In this document: piece after piece, positions 1 to 12,483 of the stretch
How the letters are laid out: each line of letters starts with the position of its first letter
Position numbering within the stretch: position 1 is the stretch's first letter
Assembly (NCBI GenBank): GCA_045863555.1
Contig: BTUU01000012.1
Location: 62,001 to 126,000 of the forward strand
Reading direction: 5' to 3'
Source: JACRLV01 sp045863555
GTDB lineage: Bacteria > Planctomycetota > Phycisphaerae > UBA1845 > Fen-1342
Length of the DNA stretch: 64,000 nucleotides
Program-made: the position numbers and the translations under genes
Notes under the pieces: generated by a model
Seen by the model: the letters and a program-made list of their open reading frames with translations, nothing else
Database searches by the model: none
What the model was told of the DNA's origin: nothing

Positions 1-525
<525 letters not shown>

Positions 526-562
526 GCGTCGATCGGGTGGTGGATTCGCACGGGAGCATCCG

Positions 563-1018
563 ATGGGCAGCGTGACGTACGGCAACGGCGACGATGTCAG
601 CCCGCATGAGCTGGCTGACTTCTACGACCGCGTGTCGCACAAGCTGGATGTCGGGACGCAGCGGATCGAGCAGATGCTGAACAAGAGTTTGGCATTCGTC
701 TCGGCCCGCCTGGACGGAAAGCTCGTGGGCATCGCCCGCGGCCTTTCGGACGGCGTGCGAGGGTACTTCACAGAGTGCAAGCTCGACCCCTCGCTCCAGG
801 GGCCGGCGGCGGTCACGAAGACCGACGGCCGGATCGAGCACGACGAGCACGGCATCGCGATGGAAATGGCGCGCCGCGTTCTCGAAAAGCTCGAGTCGAG
901 CGGCGTGCGCCGGATCGACGTCCTGGCGTACGGCACGGAGACGGATTTTCTCGAGTCGCTGGGCTTCAGGAAGACGGGCGGACTCGTGGGGATGACGATG
1001 CGGATGAACCACAACTGA
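563..1018 (+). CDS. GNAT-like acetyltransferase
   Basis: A 151-residue protein that looks like a small GCN5-related N-acetyltransferase. The middle has the strand pattern SLAFVSARLDGKLVGIARGL, followed by a helix (EMARRVLEKLESSGVRRIDV) and the terminal TDFLESLGFRKTGG motif that usually carries the beta6-beta7 end of the fold. The acetyl-CoA loop is not a clean RxxGxG/A, so the substrate and even the activity are uncertain. It starts 37 bp after the rpoB stop, so it may be co-transcribed with rpoB. It sits between rpoB and rpoC, where most bacteria have no gene. Confidence 0.7.
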   Translation: MGSVTYGNGDDVSPHELADFYDRVSHKLDVGTQRIEQMLNKSLAFVSARLDGKLVGIARGLSDGVRGYFTECKLDPSLQGPAAVTKTDGRIEHDEHGIAMEMARRVLEKLESSGVRRIDVLAYGTETDFLESLGFRKTGGLVGMTMRMNHN

Positions 1019-1040
1019 GAAAGCAGAATGCAGAACGTCG

Positions 1041-1057
1041 GGTGGGCTCAACCCACC
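1041..1057. repeat. Short palindromic hairpin
   Basis: GGTGGG and CCCACC flank a five-base loop, just after the GNAT stop codon. The same palindrome type recurs before rpoC (1341-1415) and inside imuB near 55142-55158, so it is a dispersed repeat rather than a unique terminator. There is no T-tract. Confidence 0.6.
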
Positions 1058-1081
1058 ACGCTGGTACGGGAGTCATAAGGC

Positions 1082-1336
1082 GTGACGATCGAGCGACTTC
1101 GGGAAGTGCACTCCGCTCGACCATTCCGGCCGTTTGTGCTGGTCATGGCCGATGGTTCGCGCATTCCGGTTCAACATCCGGAGTACCTGGCTCACGGGGG
1201 AATTGGGCGAACAGTGACTGTCCATGACCGCGATGACACGTGCAGGTACATCGACTTGCTGCTGGTGACGGCGATCGAAGTACCGCCGCCGAACGGCAAG
1301 AATGGATCGCATTCGCGGCGACGACGGTCGAATTAG
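1082..1336 (+). CDS. Small conserved protein of unknown function
   Basis: An 84-residue protein that starts at a GTG. Its N-terminus (MTIERLREVHSARPFRPFVL, then ADGSRIPVQHPEYLA) is a pattern I recognise from many small uncharacterised planctomycete proteins; the body would form a few beta strands followed by a basic, low-complexity tail. No catalytic motif is visible. It lies between the GNAT gene and rpoC, with palindromic hairpins on both sides. The recognition rests on the N-terminal motif only, and no function is proposed. Confidence 0.6.
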   Translation: MTIERLREVHSARPFRPFVLVMADGSRIPVQHPEYLAHGGIGRTVTVHDRDDTCRYIDLLLVTAIEVPPPNGKNGSHSRRRRSN

Positions 1337-1340
1337 GTCT

Positions 1341-1415
1341 GTGGGCTGAGCCCACGCGATGAAGCGAATGACCGGTGGGCAGTGCCCACCCAACAGATAG
1401 GCGGGCCTTCCCGCC
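1341..1415. repeat. Cluster of three palindromic hairpins upstream of rpoC
   Basis: Three palindromes stand in a row: GTGGGCT/AGCCCAC at 1341-1355, GGTGGGCA/TGCCCACC at 1374-1390, and GGCGGG/CCCGCC at 1400-1415. The last ends 23 bp before the rpoC start, so the hairpins lie in the presumed leader if transcription reads through from rpoB. They match the dispersed palindrome class seen elsewhere in the window. They could be passive repeats or could act on rpoC leader RNA. Confidence 0.65.
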
Positions 1416-1438
1416 GCAGCAGATAGAGGTGAAAGCCA

Positions 1439-5803
<4,365 letters not shown>

Positions 5804-5807
5804 GAAG

Positions 5808-6091
5808 AGTGCACAGTGCAGAGTGCAGAGTGCACAGTGCACAGTGAACAGTGAACAGTGAACAGAGTGGGCCGGGAGCGCTTGGCGCTGGTCCACGGTT
5901 GATACGATCCGCGGCGGCGCTGGGGGATCCCCCTTTCGCCGCCGCGGCGTTTCACGCAGCGATGCAGAGAGAATGGCGAATACGGAGCGGCAAGCAGTCG
6001 AATAAACCGAAGCCCCGCAACGACTCGCTGTAAAATGTGGACGGTGATGGTGAACTGTGCTCTGTGCACTCTGCACTCTGCACTGTGCACT
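5808..6091. repeat. Long inverted-repeat pair of the GTGCACAGT type
   Basis: The arm at 5808-5845 (AGTGCACAGTGCAGAGTGCA...) matches the reverse complement of 6054-6091 at 37 of 38 positions. The 208 bp between them has no convincing gene; it contains an AACAGTG tandem run (5842-5862) and a strong inner hairpin. The same arm sequence encloses the S23 gene at 21547-22028 and occurs in miniature inside imuB (53663-53763). It fills the gap between rpoC and the SRAP gene, whose start codon lies 15 bp after the right arm. Confidence 0.75.
5909..5947 (+). terminator. Strong hairpin, possible rpoC terminator
   Basis: A perfect 11-bp stem (CCGCGGCGGCG with CGCCGCCGCGG) encloses a loop that itself contains the palindrome GGGGGATCCCCC. 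It lies about 105 bp after the rpoC stop. There is no T-tract after it, so intrinsic termination is only a possibility; it may simply be part of the repeat-bounded insert. Confidence 0.3.
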
Positions 6092-6106
6092 ACTCCGGAG
6101 CCTGCC

Positions 6107-6793
6107 ATGTGTGGTCGTTACACGCTCGCAGCGAATCTCGACGAAGTCATGGACGAGTTCGAACTTTCCGAGCCCATCCCGCTCTCGCCGCGCTACAACA
6201 TCGCGCCGACGCAGCCGGCCATCGTCGTCCGGCCCTGCGGCGAGCCGGCGGCCGGGCGGCGCGAGGGCAGCTTCCTTCGCTGGGGGCTCGTTCCGAGCTG
6301 GTCGCGCGACGCGAGCGGTGCGGCGCGGCTCATCAACGCCCGCAGCGAGACGGCCGCGACGCAGCCGGCCTTCCGCGCGGCGTTCAAGCGCCGCCGCTGC
6401 CTCATTCCGTGCAGCGGGTTCTACGAGTGGGAACGGGTGGATACCGGCGGAAAACCGAAAAAGCTGCCGCACTACTTCCACCCCGCCCGCGGTCCGCTCT
6501 TCGGCCTCGCCGGGCTCTGGGAGCGCTGGGAGCCGCCCGATGGGTCGGTCCTGGAGTCGTTTGCGATCCTGACGACCCGGGCAAACGGCCTGCTCTCGCG
6601 GATTCACGACCGGATGCCGGTGATCATCGGCCGCGACGACTACGCGGCGTGGCTGGACCCGATGACGGACGCTTCGCGGCTCGCGTCGCTGATGGAGCCC
6701 TGCGATGAGCGTTCGATGACGAGCCACCGCGTCGATCCGCGCATGAACAATCCGCGCGTCGATGAGCCGGCGTGCATTGCGGCGACGGTGTGA
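6107..6793 (+). CDS. SRAP (HMCES/YedK) abasic-site protein
   Basis: A 228-residue SOS-response-associated peptidase family protein. These proteins cross-link through their N-terminal cysteine to abasic sites in single-stranded DNA and shield them. The start was set at the ATG of MCGRYTL because Cys2 must become the N-terminal residue. The reading frame is open further upstream, but that part only translates a GTGCACAGT-type repeat. Family motifs are visible: RYNIAPTQ, RWGLVPSW, NARSET, RRCLIPCSGFYEW, FAILTT and the final HDRMPVII with its conserved histidine. It stands alone, but the family's role in DNA damage tolerance fits the imuAB/dnaE2 set elsewhere in the window. Confidence 0.93.
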   Translation: MCGRYTLAANLDEVMDEFELSEPIPLSPRYNIAPTQPAIVVRPCGEPAAGRREGSFLRWGLVPSWSRDASGAARLINARSETAATQPAFRAAFKRRRCLIPCSGFYEWERVDTGGKPKKLPHYFHPARGPLFGLAGLWERWEPPDGSVLESFAILTTRANGLLSRIHDRMPVIIGRDDYAAWLDPMTDASRLASLMEPCDERSMTSHRVDPRMNNPRVDEPACIAATV

Positions 6794-6801
6794 GTGGTGA
6801 C

Positions 6802-6837
6802 AAGGGAACAAGGGAACAAGGGGACAAGGGGACAAGG
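6802..6837. repeat. 8-bp tandem repeat
   Basis: Four and a half units of AAGGGAAC/AAGGGGAC lie between the SRAP stop and the start of the next gene. The repeat also provides purine-rich sequence just before the candidate GTG start at 6837. Confidence 0.7.
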
Positions 6838-7358
6838 TGGCGATGGGCCAGGGCGACAATGTGACGACGCGACGGTTCTTTCGTGACTACGAGGCGCTCG
6901 CCCGCGAGATTTCCCCCGGCCTCGACCGGGCCGCCGCCATGGCCGCTTTCTGCGACGCCGCGTGGAAGCACCTCTCGGCGGCCGGCGTCTCGTGGATCGG
7001 CTTCTACGTCCACGAAGGCGGCGACGAACTCATCCTGGCCGCCCGCCGCGACAAGCCCGCCTGCTCGCCGATCGGCCTACACGGCGCGTGCGGCCGGGCC
7101 TTCCGCGAAAAACGCCCGCTCATCGTCCGCGACGTCGCCTCGCTCGGCGCGAGCTACATCGCGTGCGATCCGCGCGACCGCTCGGAAATCGTCATTCCCC
7201 TCTTCGAAAAAAACGGCGCCTGCTGGGGTGTGCTGGATGTGGATAGTCATGAAGCTGGCGCATTCGAAGTTTCAGACGTCGAACCGCTGGGAAGCTTGCT
7301 TTCGGAAGCCGGCCTTTCGATCATCGCTCCGCGGGCGAGTGACGCCATCGTCGTCTGA
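6837..7358 (+). CDS. msrC: Free methionine-(R)-sulfoxide reductase (GAF domain)
   Basis: A 173-residue single GAF-domain protein that matches the free methionine-R-sulfoxide reductase family, cytosolic enzymes that repair oxidised free methionine. The three redox cysteines of the family are present in their usual setting: C76 in DKPACSPI, C85 in GACG and C110 in YIACD. The family block SEIVIPLF and the closing GVLDVDS are also clear. The start is either the GTG at 6837 or the ATG two codons later. The gene follows the SRAP gene with a short tandem repeat between. The 3' end runs into the remains of a toxin gene on the other strand. Confidence 0.9.
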   Translation: MAMGQGDNVTTRRFFRDYEALAREISPGLDRAAAMAAFCDAAWKHLSAAGVSWIGFYVHEGGDELILAARRDKPACSPIGLHGACGRAFREKRPLIVRDVASLGASYIACDPRDRSEIVIPLFEKNGACWGVLDVDSHEAGAFEVSDVEPLGSLLSEAGLSIIAPRASDAIVV

Positions 7359-7508
7359 TTGCGCCTGCAGCAACACCTTTGAGCTCAAAATGAGCGTGAC
7401 ACACCCGGACATCACCAGTTCGACGCAGGCGTAATTCGCGCCCCGCGAGCTGAGTATCGCACCAAGCAGAACATTGCAGTCATAAACTGCCGGCCGAGCG
7501 GCCGTCAT
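7359..7508 (-). pseudogene. Truncated PIN-domain (VapC-type) toxin
   Basis: Downstream of the antitoxin, in the same direction and overlapping it as ATGA, is the start of a PIN-domain protein: VYDCNVLLGAILSSRG and a following helix and strand (CVELVMSGCVTLILSSKVLL). The first acidic residue of the nuclease site (the D of VYDCN) is present. After about 50 codons the similarity stops and the frame runs antisense into the end of the neighbouring methionine sulfoxide reductase gene, so the other PIN acidic residues are lost. It should not be an active RNase. Confidence 0.7.
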
Positions 7509-7756
7509 GGATGGGCCGGGCGACTTCGTCGCATTTCGTGCTTCGCGCGCTCAAGAAGATCGGAGAGCTCATCCTCCGAGAGGTTGCTGGCCTCGACTTC
7601 GCGGCGAACGGGCTCCAGGACTTCGTCGAGCGAAGGTCGCGAGAGGTCCCGGGCGAGAACTTCGGCGGCGTAGGTTTCAGGTGCCTTTCCGGCGGACGCT
7701 GCGCGCTCGCGAAGCCTCGCTTCGATCTCGGGTGTGATCGGTACGCTTAGATTCAC
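7505..7756 (-). CDS. Antitoxin of a VapBC-like pair (orphaned)
   Basis: An 83-residue protein with an N-terminal ribbon-helix-helix-like pattern (MNLSVPITPEIEARLRERAA) and an acidic, helical C-terminus (EDELSDLLERAKHEMR). This is the usual architecture of small antitoxins that pair with PIN toxins: a DNA-binding head and a toxin-binding tail. It overlaps the start of the broken toxin gene by four bases, the normal arrangement for such pairs. With the toxin truncated, it is probably an orphan antitoxin. Confidence 0.7.
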   Translation of the reverse strand: MNLSVPITPEIEARLRERAASAGKAPETYAAEVLARDLSRPSLDEVLEPVRREVEASNLSEDELSDLLERAKHEMRRSRPAHP

Positions 7757-7855
7757 GTCAGCCTCCTGCCGGATTGTAGCAAATCTCGCCCGCGAGAATT
7801 CCTCGGGCGTCCGGGGACCGTCGAGAGGCCACCGGAACCGGATTGTTGTCGCCGC

Positions 7856-8836
7856 TCACAGTCGCTCGACAATCGCCTGCCGCAGCAGCGGCAGCATCAG
7901 CTCATGATGGCCCGTGATCGAATGTCCGCAGCCCGGCTGCACCGGCCGCACAAGCACGTTCTGCGTCGGCCGGTAATGCCGCAGCATGTCGAAATTCGCC
8001 GTGTGCATTCCGTCGAGCGGATGGCCCAGGTTTCGCGCCACCGAAACCGCCTTCAGAAACACCTCCGGCATGATCACGGCCGATCCGAAGTTTAGCCACA
8101 CGCCGCCCGCCCCGCCCGGCGAATCGGCGCCGAGATCCGCCACGACGCCGCAGAGGATGCGAAAATCGTGCATCGTCGCCGCGCCGATCGCCGCTCCGTC
8201 GGCCGCCGGGTGCATGTGCACCGTGTCGGTCCCGAGGGCCACGTGAACGGTCGCGGGAATGCCCTTGCGATGCGCCGCGGCAAAAAGGCTCAAGTCCGCA
8301 TGAGCTGCGCCGCCGTCCGCGAGCAGCCGCCCCAGCGCCGCGCCGAGCCCCGCACCGCCCGCGCCGGCCGCCGCGGCCGCGTTCATCCGCTCGCACGTCT
8401 CGGTGACCATTCCGAAGCTGCCGTTGCGGATCGTCTCGGCCACTTCCTCGCTCGTCTGCCCGGTCTCCGCGAGTTCGAGATCGTGGATCGCCCCCGAGCC
8501 GTTCGTCGCGATCGCCGTGATGACGCCGCGCTCGACAAGATCGATGACCAGCGGCGAGCAGCCGGTCTTCACGACGTGCCCGCCGAAGGCGAAGACCACC
8601 GGCCGCCCGGCCCGCCGCGCCGCGACGACGGCATCGACCGTCCGCCGCAGCTCCGACGCCCCGAGAAAGCCCGGCAGCGATTCCAACCACGCCGCAAACG
8701 TCGCCCCCGCGGCCGTCGGCCGGCCCAGCGCGCTCAGATCGACCTTGTGAGACCGCGCCGTTCGCGATTTGAATCGCAGTTTGGAGAAATCGAGCGGCTT
8801 GCGGCCGTGCGCCGCGTCGCCGGGGTGTTTTTTCAT
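7856..8836 (-). CDS. Conserved protein of unknown function linked to lpxK
   Basis: A 326-residue protein I cannot assign to a characterised enzyme. Recognisable blocks are VVFAFGGHVVKTGCSPLVID, TAIATNGSGAIHDLELA and a His-rich middle (GTDTVHMHP), with GHHELMLP at the end. The glycine-rich strand-loop-helix pattern suggests a Rossmann-like fold, possibly distantly like deoxyhypusine synthase, but this is a guess. The start is the ATG that overlaps the lpxK stop as ATGA, so the two are translationally coupled. Proteins of this type occur in other Gram-negative bacteria with lipopolysaccharide genes (from memory), which together with the neighbours suggests an envelope-sugar role. Confidence 0.6.
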   Translation of the reverse strand: MKKHPGDAAHGRKPLDFSKLRFKSRTARSHKVDLSALGRPTAAGATFAAWLESLPGFLGASELRRTVDAVVAARRAGRPVVFAFGGHVVKTGCSPLVIDLVERGVITAIATNGSGAIHDLELAETGQTSEEVAETIRNGSFGMVTETCERMNAAAAAGAGGAGLGAALGRLLADGGAAHADLSLFAAAHRKGIPATVHVALGTDTVHMHPAADGAAIGAATMHDFRILCGVVADLGADSPGGAGGVWLNFGSAVIMPEVFLKAVSVARNLGHPLDGMHTANFDMLRHYRPTQNVLVRPVQPGCGHSITGHHELMLPLLRQAIVERL

Positions 8837-9846
8837 CGGCAGTCTCCCACGACGCGCGCCAGCCGCTCGTCGAGCACGCCGTCCGGGTCTTCGAGCGAAA
8901 GCCGCAGATCCAGCCGGGCCAGCGGCGGAGCGTCCGGGCGCATCGAGCGCCACAGCGGCGCGAGTTTGCCCCAGTCCTTGCGGGTCGTCAACACGAGGTC
9001 CGCTCCCTCGGCCCGCGCACACTTCGCAAGCCGAATCGCGTCGCCGCGCGTATAGCGATGATGGTCGCGAAAGACCGCCGGCTTGCAGAGTCCGCCCGCG
9101 TGTTGGGCCAGCAGCCGCAGAAAGCTCTCCGGGTTGCCGATCCCGCAGACCGGCAGGACGCAGCGAACCGAGAGCGAGGCCGCATCCTCGACCCCGCCGT
9201 CGAAATGTACGAGCTCGCCCGCCCGCGTCTCGAAGCGCAGCACCGGCTTGCCCTCGTCGAGCGCCGCGAGCCTGCGTTCCAGCGCCAGCACATCCGCCGC
9301 ATCCGCCAAATTCGCCCGCGAAACGATGAACAGGTCCGCCCGCAGCAGTGAAGAAAGCGGCTCGCGCAGCCGCCCGGCCGGCAGCAGCTTTTCGAAGCCC
9401 CACGGGTTCATCGCATCAATAACGACGATGTCCAGGTCGCGGGCCAGCCGCCGATGCTGAAACCCGTCATCGAGGAGCAGGCAATCGATGGAGTGCTCGC
9501 GCACGGCCGCCTCCGCCCCGGCGACGCGATCGGGGTTGATCACTACGGGCACAGTCGGCAGTGCCGTGCGAAATTCCATCACTTCGTCCGGTGTCTCGCC
9601 GCCGCGGGCCCCGTAGCCGCGCGTGAGGATCGCCGGCCGGATGCGCATCCCCAGGAGCCGCCGCGCCAGCAGAATCACCAGCGGCGTCTTGCCTGTCCCG
9701 CCCGTCGTGATATTGCCGATGCTGATGACCGGCACGGCCGCGCGGCAGACGCCGACGCCCCGGTCATACCGGCGGTTGCGCAGGGCGACCGCGATCGCGT
9801 ACGGAATCGTGAGCGGCGTCAGCACCGACCGCCAGATCGCGTGCAT
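8833..9846 (-). CDS. lpxK: Tetraacyldisaccharide 4'-kinase
   Basis: A 337-residue LpxK, the inner-membrane kinase that phosphorylates the 4' position of the lipid A precursor. The N-terminal hydrophobic helix (LTPLTIPYAIAVALRNR) is followed by SIGNITTGGTGKTP, the LpxK form of the Walker A loop, and then by LTRGYGA, LLDDGFQHRRLARD and the D-rich IVVIDAMNPWG. The late DHHRYT motif is also typical. Length and domain order are normal. It overlaps the unknown downstream gene by four bases and follows an epimerase on the same strand, forming a probable three-gene envelope operon. It implies an outer membrane with lipid A in this organism. Confidence 0.95.
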   Translation of the reverse strand: MHAIWRSVLTPLTIPYAIAVALRNRRYDRGVGVCRAAVPVISIGNITTGGTGKTPLVILLARRLLGMRIRPAILTRGYGARGGETPDEVMEFRTALPTVPVVINPDRVAGAEAAVREHSIDCLLLDDGFQHRRLARDLDIVVIDAMNPWGFEKLLPAGRLREPLSSLLRADLFIVSRANLADAADVLALERRLAALDEGKPVLRFETRAGELVHFDGGVEDAASLSVRCVLPVCGIGNPESFLRLLAQHAGGLCKPAVFRDHHRYTRGDAIRLAKCARAEGADLVLTTRKDWGKLAPLWRSMRPDAPPLARLDLRLSLEDPDGVLDERLARVVGDCR

Positions 9847-9866
9847 GCGCCTTGGCCCCCGGTGGC

Positions 9867-10796
9867 TTACTTGAGGACGCCGATGGATTTCTGCCATTCG
9901 ATCGAGCGCGGCACGCCGGCGGTGAGGGGCGTCTCCGGCTGATAACCGAGCTTCTCGCGGGCCTTGCTGAGATCCGCGACGTATCGCGTCACTTCCCCGG
10001 GCCGCGCGGGCTCGTAGCGGACGTTCGGTTTCTTTCGCAGCGCCAGGCTGATGAGATTCACGAGGTCGACGAGCGTCGAACCCTGCCCGTAGGCGAGGTT
10101 GATCGTCTCGCGATGGATCTTCCCGTGCACGAGCGCGTCGATCCCGCGCGTCACGCCCGAAACGCAGTCGTCCACCCACGTGAAGTCGAGCACCTTCTCG
10201 CGGCCAAACACGACGATCGGCTCGTCGTTCGCGATCTTCTTGATGAACAGCGGGATCACCCGCTCCATCCGCTCGGCGTCGCAGTCATAGCGGCCGTAGA
10301 CGTTGCTGAACCGGAAGACCAGGCAAGGGAGGTCGTAGCACTCCGCGTAGGAATAGATGTACGCCTCGCCCGCGATCTTCGACGCCGAATACGGACTCTC
10401 GGCCACGACGAAATCCGCCTGCTCTTCGTCGGTCACGTGCCGGTGGATGTCGCCGTAGACCTCGCGCGAGCTGCCGAAGACGATCGGCGTCTTCGTGCGG
10501 CGGCAGTATTCGAGCGTGTTGAAGCACATCACGAGGTTTTCGAGCGCCCGATTGGGGTGCTCGACCAGCTCGAAGACCTTCGCGTAGGCCGCGAGGTGGA
10601 CGACGACGTCGAACTTGCCGCTCACGGGCAGCTCGCCGTTCTTCGCGTTGCACAGGTCGAAGATCTCGGTCTTGATTTCGCGGGTCCACGTGTTCGGGCG
10701 TTTGTCGATGCCCACGACTTCGTCGCCCCGGGCCATGAGCCCGAGTCCGAGATTAGTCCCGATCTGTCCGCTGGCCCCGGTGATCAATACGCGCAT
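9867..10796 (-). CDS. NAD-dependent epimerase/dehydratase (extended SDR)
   Basis: A 309-residue extended short-chain dehydrogenase. The nucleotide-binding loop GASGQIG is at residues 7-13 after MRVLI. The catalytic set is FGSSREVYG and YSASK, and the usual FRFSNVYG motif follows. Family members interconvert nucleotide sugars such as UDP-glucose/galactose; the exact substrate cannot be read here. The ATG at 10796 was preferred over an upstream start because it gives the standard N-terminus and has a GAGG ribosome-binding site. It is 20 bp upstream of lpxK on the same strand, so it probably supplies a surface polysaccharide or lipopolysaccharide pathway. Confidence 0.88.
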   Translation of the reverse strand: MRVLITGASGQIGTNLGLGLMARGDEVVGIDKRPNTWTREIKTEIFDLCNAKNGELPVSGKFDVVVHLAAYAKVFELVEHPNRALENLVMCFNTLEYCRRTKTPIVFGSSREVYGDIHRHVTDEEQADFVVAESPYSASKIAGEAYIYSYAECYDLPCLVFRFSNVYGRYDCDAERMERVIPLFIKKIANDEPIVVFGREKVLDFTWVDDCVSGVTRGIDALVHGKIHRETINLAYGQGSTLVDLVNLISLALRKKPNVRYEPARPGEVTRYVADLSKAREKLGYQPETPLTAGVPRSIEWQKSIGVLK

Positions 10797-10889
10797 CAGC
10801 AGTCCTCGCAGGAGCAAAAGCGTAGACTACCCGAATCGACTGCGCCCGGCCAGAATGTCGCGATTCACCGCAGGATTTGGAGTTAGAAG

Positions 10890-11453
10890 ATGCCGCGCTG
10901 TCCCTGGGCCAGAAACGACCTCTCGATCGCCTATCACGACGCCGAGTGGGGCGTGCCGCTCCATGATGACCGGCGGCTCTTCGAGTTCCTCATCCTCGAA
11001 GGCGCACAGGCGGGCCTGAGCTGGGACACGATCCTGAAGAAACGCGACGCGTATCGGGCGGCCTATGACGGCTTCGACCCTGCCCGCGTCGCCCGCTACG
11101 GCGAAAAGAAAGCGGCCGCGCTGCTCGCGAACCCTGGAATCGTCCGCAACCGGGCGAAAGTGGCCGCGAGCATCGTCAACGCGAAGTGCTTCCTCGCCGT
11201 CGTCGATGAGTTCGGCAGCTTCGACGCCTTCCTGTGGCGCTTCGTCGACGGCAAGCCGATCCGCAACCGCTGGAAGGCGATCTCCGAGGTGCCGGCGCAG
11301 ACGCCGCAGTCGGATGCGATGAGCAAAGACCTCCGCAAGCGGGGCTTCAAGTTCGTCGGCTCGACGATCTGCTACGCGATGATGCAGGCGGTGGGCATGG
11401 TCAATGACCACCTCGTCTCGTGCCCGCGTCACGTGGCCGTCGCCAAGGGCTGA
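10890..11453 (+). CDS. tag: DNA-3-methyladenine glycosylase I
   Basis: A 187-residue Tag glycosylase that removes 3-methyladenine from alkylated DNA. It begins with the family signature (CPWA, then YHDAEWG). EGAQAGLSWDTILKKR and the late GSTICYAMMQAVGMVNDHL are equally typical. The zinc-binding residues of the family are present: Cys4, His16, and the terminal H and C of NDHLVSCPRH. A GGAG ribosome-binding site lies 7 bp before the ATG. It diverges from the epimerase gene and converges on sodA. Confidence 0.95.
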   Translation: MPRCPWARNDLSIAYHDAEWGVPLHDDRRLFEFLILEGAQAGLSWDTILKKRDAYRAAYDGFDPARVARYGEKKAAALLANPGIVRNRAKVAASIVNAKCFLAVVDEFGSFDAFLWRFVDGKPIRNRWKAISEVPAQTPQSDAMSKDLRKRGFKFVGSTICYAMMQAVGMVNDHLVSCPRHVAVAKG

Positions 11454-11521
11454 AACGCAATGCGGGCAAGACTCGCCTCTCGCGGCGAACCTTGCCCGTC
11501 ATCGCTCCGACAGTCCCCGCG

Positions 11522-12136
11522 CTACTTCTTCGCCCCCGCGAGGTTCTCGGCCACCTTCTCCCAGTTGATCACGTTCCAGAACGCCGCGATGTAATCCGGC
11601 CGGCGGTTCTGGTAGTTGAGGTAGTACGCGTGCTCCCAGACGTCGAGGCCGAGGACGGGGACGTGGCCCTGCATCAGCGGCGAATCCTGGTTGGCCGTCG
11701 ATTCGATCGCGAGTTTGCCGCCGCCGTCGATCACCAGCCACGCCCAGCCGCTGCCGAACCGGCCGGTCGCCGCGGCCGCGAATTTCTCCTTGAACTGGGC
11801 GAAGCCGCCGAACGCGGAGTTGATCGCGTCGCCGATCGCCCCCTTGGGCTCGCCGCCCTTGCCGGGGCCCATGATCTGCCAGAAGAGCGAGTGGTTCGCA
11901 TGGCCGCCGGCGTTGTTGATGAGCACCTGGCGGATGGCGTCGGGCACGGAGGAGATTTCGCGGAGCAGCTTCTCGACGGGCTTGGCGGCCAGGTCGGCGT
12001 GGCCTTCGAGGGCCTTGTTGGCGTTGTTGATGTACGCCTGGTGGTGCTTGGTATGGTGGATTTCCATGGTCTTCGCGTCGATGTGCGGTTCGAGCGCGTT
12101 GTACGCGTACGGCAGTTTCGGCAGTTCGTAGGCCAT
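11522..12136 (-). CDS. sodA: Superoxide dismutase (Mn/Fe family)
   Basis: A 204-residue Mn/Fe superoxide dismutase. All four metal ligands are present: H27 (in MEIHHTKHH), H82 (NHSLFW), D165 and H169 (DVWEHAYY). Gln150 in STANQDSPL is the glutamine position characteristic of manganese enzymes, so Mn is the likely metal; cambialistic use cannot be excluded. The ATG at 12136 gives the standard N-terminus (MAYELPKLPYAYNALEPHID) and has an AGGAG site 8 bp upstream. No signal peptide is seen, so it acts in the cytoplasm. The upstream region contains a hairpin repeat array. Confidence 0.97.
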   Translation of the reverse strand: MAYELPKLPYAYNALEPHIDAKTMEIHHTKHHQAYINNANKALEGHADLAAKPVEKLLREISSVPDAIRQVLINNAGGHANHSLFWQIMGPGKGGEPKGAIGDAINSAFGGFAQFKEKFAAAATGRFGSGWAWLVIDGGGKLAIESTANQDSPLMQGHVPVLGLDVWEHAYYLNYQNRRPDYIAAFWNVINWEKVAENLAGAKK

Positions 12137-12339
12137 TGATCTTCTCCTTCGCGTCGCGCTGGGCGCGGCGGCGGGCATGCGTAAACCCGAAAAACCGGCG
12201 GCGGGCCCGCGTCGAGCCCGGACATCCGGCGGCGGGCGAGCGGCCCGCCCAAAATGAACACCCTTCTCGGGATCGTATTGTCGAAACCCGGCCGCGGTGC
12301 GTCAACAATCGCATTCCGCCCACGGCCGCCGCCCCAACC

Positions 12340-12483
12340 CACCACGCGAGTGGTGCGGCCCCACCCGAACCCACCACGCCAGTGGTGCGGCCCCACCCGC
12401 CCCCGCCGCGCCAGTCGTGCGGCCGAAACCGAACCCACCACGCGAGTGGTGCGGCCCCATCCGAACCCGCCACGCGAGTGGCG
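12340..12483. repeat. Five-unit hairpin array (32-bp period)
   Basis: Units start at 12340, 12372, 12404, 12436 and 12468. Each core is a 16-bp inverted repeat CACCAC-GCSA-GTGGTG with a four-base loop, followed by a GC-rich 16-bp linker. The last unit reads CGCCAC-GCGA-GTGGCG: both arms changed in step, so pairing is kept. The third unit (CGCCGC/GTCGTG) is degenerate. The related array at 15528 runs in the opposite orientation. It lies upstream of sodA in a stretch without a gene. Confidence 0.85.

Noticed and set aside
5820..6060. A short coding gene between rpoC and the SRAP gene
   Set aside because: Only a 60-codon frame without likeness to any family; the region is explained by the inverted repeats and hairpin.
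6035..6106. Upstream extension of the SRAP protein
   Set aside because: It translates the GTGCACAGT repeat arm, and the family needs a cysteine directly after the initiator methionine, which fixes the start at 6107.
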